13,435 nucleotides of DNA from Gemmatimonadales bacterium UBA2975 (GTDB taxonomy: Bacteria > Gemmatimonadota > Gemmatimonadetes > Longimicrobiales > Gaopeijiaceae): assembly GCA_002348265.1 (NCBI GenBank), contig DEAT01000061.1:1-13435 (forward strand), read 5' to 3'. Below are positions 7,290 through 13,435 of this stretch, piece by piece (the stretch's first letter is position 1; the number at the start of each line of letters is the position of its first letter). The translations under genes and the position numbers were made by a program. The notes beneath the pieces were generated by a model. The model saw only the letters and a program-made list of their open reading frames with translations, searched no databases and had not been told where the DNA came from.

Positions 7290-8768
7290 TTAGGAACCCC
7301 TTGAGGCCTTACTTCCTCTACTTAAGCCCTTCGCGATTTCTTTTAACAGCATCCAAGTCTTCATGACGTGTCCTTCCGTCGTCTTGATGTTTCCAATTGC
7401 CAAACGCAAAACCACGATTCCGTCCAAGACCGTATGCGTCAAGAATGCCCGCCCCGAATCATTTACTGCGTTGAGAATTTCATGGTTGATCCGGTTCTGT
7501 TCTTCCGGAGTTTCACCGCGAGTGCTCCGGAAGGTAACGAGCCCTAGATGGACCGGCGCCACTACCTCCCATTTATCCTCGTCATCGATCGCCTTACCCA
7601 GCAACGAAGCGATCCTCAAGTGATTTCGTATACGGGCTATCAGTCCATCCTCACCAAAATATCGGATTACGAACCACAGTTTCAGGGCACGGAACCGCCT
7701 TCCTAGCGAAATGCCAAAATCCATCAGGCTCCGAGATTGAGAGACCTCCGAAGACTGAAGATACTCTGGCACAATCGAGAAGGCCTGCTTCAGAATTTCA
7801 GGCCTTCGACAGTAAAGAACCGAGCAATCGATCGGGGTAAACAGCCACTTGTGAGGATTGACGACTATAGAGTCAGCTCGTTCCCAACCGTCGAACCATG
7901 ATCGGGACTCCGGCAGCATTGCAACGGGCCCACCATAGGCAGCGTCAATGTGCAGCCAAATACCGTAACGATCTGCGATGTTTGCTATCTCGGCCACTGG
8001 ATCAAGAGCCGCGGTAGACGTCGTACCGAGGGTTGCCACAATCGCGCATGGTTTCAGACCTGCATCCAGGTCCTCCACAATCGCGGCATCGAGGTCGTCA
8101 GGTCTCATGGCGAATTCATCGTCAGTTGGGATCGTTCGGTACGCTCGCTGTCCTAAGCCCACTGCAAGCACACCCTTTTCTACGGAAGAGTGGGCCTGTT
8201 GTGATGCGTAAACCCGTCCCGGTGACATCCCGAACAGGCCATTTTGATGGGCATCTGGCCATGTACGCTCCCGCGCTGCGGCTAGAGCGTACATGGTCGA
8301 AGATGATGCAGTGTCGTTGATCACGCCCTCGAAGGCAGCGGGGAGATTAATCAGTTGCCTCAACCAATCTGTGGCCACCTCCTCCAGTTCTGAGGCTGCG
8401 GGTGCGCTTCTCCAAACCATGGCATTGACATTGAGTGCCGAAGCTAGGAGTTCACCGATGATACCTGGACCCGACGCTGAAACCGAGAAATAGCCGAAGA
8501 AGGACGGATGATTCCAATGATTTATCCCCGGGATGATGATCGAACGAAAATCATTCAGAAGTTCCTCCATAGATTCAGGAGTCGACGGAGGCGCGGATGG
8601 GATTTCCCGCTTGATCTCCCCCGGCTTGATTGAGGGAAACACGGGAAGGTCATCGACCTCTGCTAGGAAGTCCGCGACCCAGTTAACGGCCTCATGCGCG
8701 TACTCGCGAAATTCCTCGGGAGGCATGTCACCCAGACCACTTGCCCAGTCTGGCGTCTCCTCATTCAA
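7290..8768 (-). CDS. Group II PLP-dependent amino-acid decarboxylase (aromatic-L-amino-acid decarboxylase-like)
   Basis: A soluble pyridoxal-phosphate enzyme predicted to decarboxylate an amino acid, probably aromatic. Numbered from the proposed TTG start (492 residues), it has MPPEEFREYAHEAVNWVADFL (15-35), which aligns with the animal AADC N-terminus. It has the cofactor-stacking H193 (QAHSSVEKG), D275 in HIDAAYGG, the Schiff-base K307 in NPHKW, and the catalytic-loop Tyr at 336 (PEYLQ). The spacing of 29 residues from Lys to Tyr equals that in AADC. A conserved LGRRFRALKLWFV follows at 355-367. The fold and chemistry are well supported; the substrate is not. The frame is open to a GTG at 8867, giving 525 residues, but nothing resembling a ribosome binding site precedes that GTG. 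AGAGGGAGAG precedes the TTG at 8768, and the extra 33 residues look unlike the family. ATG at 8726 is a third option. It lies between the kinase and pntA. Confidence 0.9.
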   Translation of the reverse strand: MNEETPDWASGLGDMPPEEFREYAHEAVNWVADFLAEVDDLPVFPSIKPGEIKREIPSAPPSTPESMEELLNDFRSIIIPGINHWNHPSFFGYFSVSASGPGIIGELLASALNVNAMVWRSAPAASELEEVATDWLRQLINLPAAFEGVINDTASSSTMYALAAARERTWPDAHQNGLFGMSPGRVYASQQAHSSVEKGVLAVGLGQRAYRTIPTDDEFAMRPDDLDAAIVEDLDAGLKPCAIVATLGTTSTAALDPVAEIANIADRYGIWLHIDAAYGGPVAMLPESRSWFDGWERADSIVVNPHKWLFTPIDCSVLYCRRPEILKQAFSIVPEYLQSSEVSQSRSLMDFGISLGRRFRALKLWFVIRYFGEDGLIARIRNHLRIASLLGKAIDDEDKWEVVAPVHLGLVTFRSTRGETPEEQNRINHEILNAVNDSGRAFLTHTVLDGIVVLRLAIGNIKTTEGHVMKTWMLLKEIAKGLSRGSKASRGS

Positions 8769-8884
8769 CGGTGCTCTCCCTCTTCGGTTTTCCGCCGTTC
8801 TCACGTTACAATCCAAAGCCGCCAGGTTGAGTTTTTCCTCAAGATCAAAGCCGTGACGCAGGGGCACATAATACAGAAGCGGGA

Positions 8885-8897
8885 GTTCCGGCGGAAC
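8885..8897. repeat. Short inverted repeat after the kinase gene
   Basis: GTTCCG-G-CGGAAC is a perfect 6-1-6 inverted repeat, 21 bases downstream of the kinase stop codon. It lies in the leader of the decarboxylase gene if translation starts at 8768. In RNA it would form a 5-bp stem with a 3-base loop. No T-run follows, so a terminator role is doubtful; it may be an operator or chance. Confidence 0.3.
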
Positions 8898-8918
8898 GAC
8901 TTACCTCGATCTCATCGG

Positions 8919-11900
8919 CTAAGATTCAGCCTCAGAGACCACACTCTGGGCAGAGTCCCACAACCTCAAGGTCACTGTCACCGTCGTTCCATGATCCACT
9001 TGGCTCTCAACCTCGATACTCCCGCCCCAAGCACGAACGACCCTCTGCACTATCGCCAACCCGAGCCCGGCTCCCTTTGAGCGAGTGCTGAATTGTGGTT
9101 CGAAGATTCGAGGTAACACATCTTCCGGAATCCCCGAGCCATTATCACTGACTTGCAGGATGACTGTTCCGGGGATGACACCTCGATAAGCTGAAATGAC
9201 AACAGATGTCCCCTCACCTCCCGCGACCCGAGCATTCTCTAAAAGATTTCCGAGTACCTCTTTCAGTTCGGCACTGCGTGCTACGATCAGAGGAAGTCCT
9301 TGTGGAATCTCCTGCGAAAAAATCACTCCCGACGAGGCCCCTCCGTACAGCACCATCACCTCTTCCACCACGTCTTGCAGCACTACACCGGTAAGGGGCA
9401 TGTCCGGGGCGCTAGGGGCGCCGAATCGAGAAAAGGACTGCGCAATTTCCGCTAGTCGGTCTATCTCCCCTAGCATCGCGTCCGCGTTACGCACCAAGAT
9501 CTCTTCAAAGTCTGGGCTCTCATCCTCCCATGCTCTTCTAACGTGCTGGATGCTGAGCTTTATGGGTGTCAGCGGATTCTTCACCTCATGGGCAACCTGC
9601 CTAGCCATCTCACCCCAAGCCAAAACACGTTCGGCTCGAAGTTCATCCGTCACGTCATCAAGTGCTATAACCACACCTCGCCTTGAGCCGAATCTCCCTA
9701 AGCTTCGAGCTCGCACTCTCACTCGACGGTCAAGCACTTGAAAGTCCGAGTTAGCTTCATCGGCTCCACCCTCTAGGTAATCATCAAGCCACACCGCGAA
9801 GGGATCTCCAAGCACACTGTCTTCAGGAAGTGTCTTGCCGACCAAAACCCTAACACCTAGCAACTCCTCAGCTCGAGGATTCACAAGAGTAACCCGACTC
9901 GTCGAATCCAGAGCCACCATGCCAACTGCGGATTCATCCATAATGAGCTGGGTTCGCCTTGAGGTCCTCAACAGTTGACGACGAGCTCGGCGAACTCGGC
10001 CAACCATGCGATTGAACGCCCGGAATACTGCGCCGAATTCATCGCTCCTATGCGCCGGCAGGCGTAAGCTAAGATCCCCAGATCCCACACTTTCCGATGC
10101 GACCTGTAACGCGAGGATAGGCCTCGTCAGAGCACGGCCCGCTACCATCGCCAAGACTAATGAAAGAACAGCACCGACAAGAACGACAAAAGCAAGTAAC
10201 TCAAGAAGGTCGGTGGTACCAAGGGCGCTAGAACCAGCTTGTAACGGGATTTGCACGGCCAAAACATCATCGTCTGGAAGACGGCGGTAAGCCATTACAT
10301 ACTCCCAGCCACCAACCGTCGACTCGCGAAACTCACGGGTTGTCTCATTTGAATCCAGAGATTGGAGCACATCATACGGTGTCCAGCCCTCATATAGCCC
10401 AAGCTCAACAACTTCTTCCAGCGAGCCATCTCGCAGTTGGCCACCCCGGTACTCCAGCAAATCCGCTCCAACCTGGCTGGCAAGCCTTTCCATTTGACCG
10501 CCTAAGGCTTGGTACCAAACGGCGGCGTCTTCAACAACTCTCTCGGCAATAACCTGCGCAGACCGACGGGATGCCTCTTCGAGCGTTCGGAAAGCGACCG
10601 TCCCAAACAACGCATTGGCGAGCGTAAAAAAACCAAACAGGGCTAGAGTGACCCTGGCACGGAAAGAGATCACCAACCTGGAGATCTCAATCTTCTCGCG
10701 GGCAGTCTCTCCGAGCAAAGCTCTTCCGGCGAACCAAAAGGAAAGAAATAGTAGGAGATTCAAGACCGTAAGAAGTGAGGCCCTGGCGACAGCAAGCAGG
10801 ATCTGGGGAAGCTCTACCGAATACCGGGCTAGGTATGCTGGCCCGGTACTGAATTGCATCCGGGCCTCTGTCCTCCATCCATCTTCGTTTCGTAAACGGA
10901 CCACCCCTCCCTCTTCAACCTGGTCTCTGGGTAGCGTCATCACCGACAAAGCATCACGCTCAGTGTCTCCGGATCCTCTCAGAAGGGGCCCCAGAACCGA
11001 TCGGCCAGGCTCAATCGGAAATGGAGGTGCCACGGCCACAATCATGCGCCCTTCTGTGAGTGCTGCCGTAAGGATGTACCGGGCATCGTGGCGGTTCAAG
11101 TGGACCAAACGTACACCTCCAGCCCTCCTTCCTTGAGCCAAGAGCGCTTGATACGGTTGCGGTTCCGTATCGCTTGCACCGACTCGTAAGCCCTCACCCG
11201 GCGCCCCGTTCCTTTCTTCTATCTGCAACCGTAGCGGCTGATCTAGATCTGCCAATCCACTCAAGCGCCAGCTCTCATAGAGGACCGTGACATCCTCAGC
11301 ACCGCTATTGTCGAGTGAGTCAGCTATTCTAGCCAAGTCCAAGAGCCGGCCCTCAACCTCAATATCCTCGAGCGCTCCTAGCCTGGACAGGCGGCCTTCA
11401 GCTTCCTGAAGCCGCGCCTCAATACTCTGCCCCCATACCACTGGGATGGCCGCAAAGGATCCGAGCACAACTGCGCAGCCCCAGATGACCCCAAACCTTT
11501 GCCATCCAATCCATGCGTGAAGTCCTCTGGCGATCATGGTAGCAGGAATGGCCCACAAGATCGAAAAGAAGACCGGAATACTGAGGGTAAGAGCGCCCCA
11601 CGCACCCGCAACCCCCATCAGAGTCAAAGCTGTTCCTAACCCCAGGAGCACCCAGCCACGTCCTCCACCTCCGTCCCGAGTAGAGCTGAGAGCAAAGCCG
11701 GCCACAAGACTTAAGATGCCTGAGACGGCTACCTGATACGTCATCCATTCCGCACGCCCGCCCGAAAGCAAAGCCGGTGTTAGACCTTCTCCAAGCCACA
11801 GGAGAACAGAGGTGAACGTCCCAAGCACGATCAAGCCAGCGAACCAGAATGGCGCAAAGGCCCTGCGGAACGGGATTACCGAAGAGAGGAGGAATGAAAC

Positions 11901-12980
11901 AGGGACTATTAGCGCCAGACGCCCGGCACTCAGTCCCAACGGACCGGGGAGCTGATATAAGAACTCCGAAAAGGCAGGTTCCAGAGGCGTTCCAGACCCC
12001 ATCGGCAGAACGGCCGCCGCGACCAGAACAGCACCAGCAGCTGTGACAGCCTCCCACGCTGTAAGTGGCCCCCCCACAGCAAGGAGCACCCACGAAAAAG
12101 CAACCAACATGGCGCCAAAGAACGCCCACCTTGATTCTATCACATTGATTCGTTCGGCCACGTCGGGTTCCTCAAGCACCACGGAGAGAAGTCGCCCTTC
12201 GTCGAGGGCCAGATCCCAAACCGCTTCAACAACTCCCGGATCATCTTCGGTGATCCGAATACGCTCTCCAGTTTCCGCGTAGAAACGGCCAGCGAGATCT
12301 CCCATCTCCGCTCCTAAACCCTCCGGCAGTGAAGCACGGAGCAGGTAAGCGGCAACCGCCACACTACCATCCAGGGCTGTCGACGTGACATATAGGTACC
12401 CGAATAGTGGTAGGTCTCTGTACAGGTCTCGTCTTTGGCCTCGCTTTACCGCTTCCGGAACCCGTCCGCGATGTGTCCCATCCCACGCGATCAGCTCACC
12501 TTCACGATCGTAAAGAGCAAGAGCTGAGCTTCGTGCCCGAGTCCTCATTTGGAACATGGCCTCACTTCCTAAGCCTACCCCGTCCGCATCCCACAAACTG
12601 ACGAGTTCTTCGACAACCTCAGTCCCGGGGCTGTGCCGCCGCTCCTCCAATTCTTCGCGCAGTAGCACTCCGACTTCGTCAACCCGTTGGTTCCAGTACT
12701 TATCCCAATTAGAGGCGACTGAGGTGATTTGATATTCGGCCGAAAACCCCACGACAATACCTATTACTAGTGTCGAGAGACCGGCTAAACGCCAACCACT
12801 TTCAGTGATGGAAAAAGGTTGGAGTGATAACACCAAGAACGCTGCCGAGATCGGAAGGAACCAGACCCACGACGTCCCAGCCCAGATCCACAGGGCAGCT
12901 GCCGAGCACCACGGCCCGAGCTTCGACACCATACGGGGGAAATCTTTTGTTTCAACCCTTTCGGTGTTCACGGATGTCAT
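8919..12980 (-). CDS. Very large NtrY-like sensor histidine kinase with three predicted extracytoplasmic domains
   Basis: A 1353-residue membrane-bound sensor kinase. The C-terminal catalytic core is complete. HAMP lies at about 948-1000, and a PAS domain at about 1003-1110 (MDESAVGMVALDSTSRVTLVN). In HisKA the phospho-acceptor is H1131 (AHEVKNPLTPIKLS). In HATPase_c, NLLENA is at 1245-1250, DNGSGIP at 1279-1285 and GAGLGLAI at 1303-1310. The HAMP-PAS-HisKA order and H-box match NtrY-type kinases. The sensory part is unusual. Hydrophobic segments lie at about 27-52, 66-82, eight helices within 285-516, then 724-751, 774-797 and 923-946. Counting from the cytosolic HAMP and using basic residues, loops 83-284, 517-723 and 798-922 fall outside the membrane. 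NtrY is usually about 750 residues. The frame is unbroken. The ATG at 12980 has only a weak GTGAG upstream. The ligand is unknown; the NtrX-like regulator at 499-1860 is a candidate partner. Confidence 0.93.
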   Translation of the reverse strand: MTSVNTERVETKDFPRMVSKLGPWCSAAALWIWAGTSWVWFLPISAAFLVLSLQPFSITESGWRLAGLSTLVIGIVVGFSAEYQITSVASNWDKYWNQRVDEVGVLLREELEERRHSPGTEVVEELVSLWDADGVGLGSEAMFQMRTRARSSALALYDREGELIAWDGTHRGRVPEAVKRGQRRDLYRDLPLFGYLYVTSTALDGSVAVAAYLLRASLPEGLGAEMGDLAGRFYAETGERIRITEDDPGVVEAVWDLALDEGRLLSVVLEEPDVAERINVIESRWAFFGAMLVAFSWVLLAVGGPLTAWEAVTAAGAVLVAAAVLPMGSGTPLEPAFSEFLYQLPGPLGLSAGRLALIVPVSFLLSSVIPFRRAFAPFWFAGLIVLGTFTSVLLWLGEGLTPALLSGGRAEWMTYQVAVSGILSLVAGFALSSTRDGGGGRGWVLLGLGTALTLMGVAGAWGALTLSIPVFFSILWAIPATMIARGLHAWIGWQRFGVIWGCAVVLGSFAAIPVVWGQSIEARLQEAEGRLSRLGALEDIEVEGRLLDLARIADSLDNSGAEDVTVLYESWRLSGLADLDQPLRLQIEERNGAPGEGLRVGASDTEPQPYQALLAQGRRAGGVRLVHLNRHDARYILTAALTEGRMIVAVAPPFPIEPGRSVLGPLLRGSGDTERDALSVMTLPRDQVEEGGVVRLRNEDGWRTEARMQFSTGPAYLARYSVELPQILLAVARASLLTVLNLLLFLSFWFAGRALLGETAREKIEISRLVISFRARVTLALFGFFTLANALFGTVAFRTLEEASRRSAQVIAERVVEDAAVWYQALGGQMERLASQVGADLLEYRGGQLRDGSLEEVVELGLYEGWTPYDVLQSLDSNETTREFRESTVGGWEYVMAYRRLPDDDVLAVQIPLQAGSSALGTTDLLELLAFVVLVGAVLSLVLAMVAGRALTRPILALQVASESVGSGDLSLRLPAHRSDEFGAVFRAFNRMVGRVRRARRQLLRTSRRTQLIMDESAVGMVALDSTSRVTLVNPRAEELLGVRVLVGKTLPEDSVLGDPFAVWLDDYLEGGADEANSDFQVLDRRVRVRARSLGRFGSRRGVVIALDDVTDELRAERVLAWGEMARQVAHEVKNPLTPIKLSIQHVRRAWEDESPDFEEILVRNADAMLGEIDRLAEIAQSFSRFGAPSAPDMPLTGVVLQDVVEEVMVLYGGASSGVIFSQEIPQGLPLIVARSAELKEVLGNLLENARVAGGEGTSVVISAYRGVIPGTVILQVSDNGSGIPEDVLPRIFEPQFSTRSKGAGLGLAIVQRVVRAWGGSIEVESQVDHGTTVTVTLRLWDSAQSVVSEAES

Positions 12981-13319
12981 ATGCTGCTAATACTCTCACA
13001 AAATCCTATCGGCAGAGCTCTCCCTGCAGTAATCCGCACCCCGTCATGTCTGCTGGGTCTTTCTAGCGGCATACCCTCACCTCGCTACCGGAACAACCGT
13101 CTTCATCTTCAAATAGTTCACCCGTGCGATCTTCTAACGCTCGGGCATTTTGCACGTACTTAATAAGTTTCCTACGAGGTGACCGCACCCAAAGATCCTT
13201 TTTTGACATAGGAGTCGGAAAAGATGGAGAGGACGAGGTCAGGTCGACAGACTCCGTATCGAAGGATAGACGGGAGGTGGTGGGCGAACCCGCAGATCGC
13301 TCTGCGGGTAGGACCGCCT
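12981..13319. other. Divergent intergenic region between kinase and secreted-protein gene
   Basis: These 339 bases separate two divergently read genes, so they should hold promoters for both. I see no credible gene here: open frames lack family features and ribosome binding sites. A TTGACA at 13203-13208 matches a -35 box but has no -10 partner at 16-18 bases. The 120 bases before 13320 are purine-rich and contain GGAGTC (13211-13216) facing GACTCC (13250-13255), plus the hairpin described separately. No tRNA or T-run terminator is visible. Confidence 0.6.
13279..13318 (+). promoter_or_regulatory. Leader hairpin enclosing the ribosome binding site of the secreted-protein gene
   Basis: A perfect 9-bp stem ACCCGCAGA (13288-13296) / TCTGCGGGT (13301-13309) closes on the 4-base loop TCGC. 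Outside it, GGTGG (13279-13283) can pair with CCGCC (13314-13318), with one G-U pair and an internal loop. The likely ribosome binding site AGGA (13310-13313) falls in that internal loop, six bases before ATG 13320. The structure could limit or time translation, or stabilise the mRNA 5' end. The inner stem is seen directly; the outer pairing and the function are inference. It lacks a T-run, so a terminator is unlikely. Confidence 0.55.
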
Positions 13320-13435
13320 ATGAAAACATATCTCACCGCGGCGGTGATCGCATTCGTCCCGGCCAACCTAATCGCTCAAGGAGTAGTGGTTGACGAAGGC
13401 ACATTTGCCGTAAGCATCGACGGGCTAGCGTCTGG
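13320..13435 (+). CDS. Secreted protein of unknown function, N-terminal fragment cut by window edge
   Basis: ATG 13320 opens a frame that runs to the window end (38 full codons). The first 19 residues form a Sec signal peptide: basic start MKTY, hydrophobic core LTAAVIAFVPANL, and a probable cleavage after IA before QGVVVDEGTF. The mature part begins QGVVVDEGTFAVSIDGLASG. This vaguely resembles secreted proteins of Gemmatimonadota that start with an EGTF-like beta segment, but I cannot name a family. AGGA six bases upstream supports the start. The gene is the only plus-strand gene in the window and is read divergently from the kinase. Its leader contains the hairpin just before the start codon. 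Confidence 0.7.
   Translation, partial: MKTYLTAAVIAFVPANLIAQGVVVDEGTFAVSIDGLAS

Noticed and set aside
7750..7770. Possible loss of the catalytic-loop Tyr in the PLP decarboxylase, which would suggest an aldehyde synthase
   Set aside because: I first aligned SLMDF to a DY motif. Counting from the Schiff-base Lys shows the catalytic Tyr (AADC Tyr332) is conserved at residue 336, 29 residues after K307 exactly as in AADC. A normal decarboxylase is expected.
9196..9741. 181-codon plus-strand open frame opposite the kinase catalytic core
   Set aside because: Antisense to the conserved HisKA/HATPase region; its Ser/Pro/Arg-rich translation is typical of a shadow frame.
11419..12129. 236-codon minus-strand open frame inside the kinase region
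   Set aside because: It is an out-of-frame shadow of the continuous kinase frame. Its product is Cys/Gly/Trp-rich with no recognisable domain, and the in-frame translation gives clean membrane helices.
13203..13208. Perfect TTGACA -35 box on the plus strand
   Set aside because: No -10-like hexamer occurs at 16-18 bases downstream; the sequence there is GA-rich. Not called as a promoter.

Overview
The window is a bacterial chromosomal segment of moderate GC. It carries eight protein genes on the minus strand, seven complete and one cut by the left edge. One plus-strand gene is cut by the right edge. I see no rRNA, tRNA, insertion sequence, integrase, phage gene or CRISPR array. The best taxonomic guess is Gemmatimonadota or a relative. 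This rests on the histidine-kinase H-box region (HEVKNPLTPIKLS, an NtrY-like kinase with a large multi-pass membrane part) and on the style of the secreted protein starting at 13320. It is recognition from memory, not a search.

Layout from right to left, which is the transcription direction for most genes: a divergent, largely non-coding region (12981-13319) separates the plus-strand secreted protein from a 1353-residue NtrY-like sensor kinase (8919-12980). Then come a group II PLP-dependent amino-acid decarboxylase (7290-8768), the membrane proton-translocating transhydrogenase genes pntA and pntB (7209 to 3957), an EamA/DMT drug-metabolite exporter (2791-3774), the RNA 2',3'-cyclic phosphodiesterase thpR (2013-2576), an NtrC/NtrX-type sigma-54 response regulator (499-1860), and the first 109 codons of a type I signal peptidase, lepB (1-329).

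Only pntA and pntB are tightly coupled: one base lies between stop and start, and a strong ribosome binding site sits inside the pntA end. All other minus-strand genes are separated by 80-214 bases, so this is a codirectional block rather than a proven operon. The transhydrogenase would supply NADPH from NADH using the proton gradient. The kinase and the sigma-54 regulator are of matching NtrY/NtrX type and may form one two-component system, although about 7 kb apart.

Most of the content is ordinary. The points most worth a second look are: the kinase's three predicted extracytoplasmic domains, including an eight-helix membrane block between the first two; a predicted periplasmic coiled-coil insertion of about 60 residues in PntB; and a hairpin that runs up to the start codon of the right-edge secreted protein and encloses its ribosome binding site. 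I found no convincing evidence of a wholly new multi-gene system.
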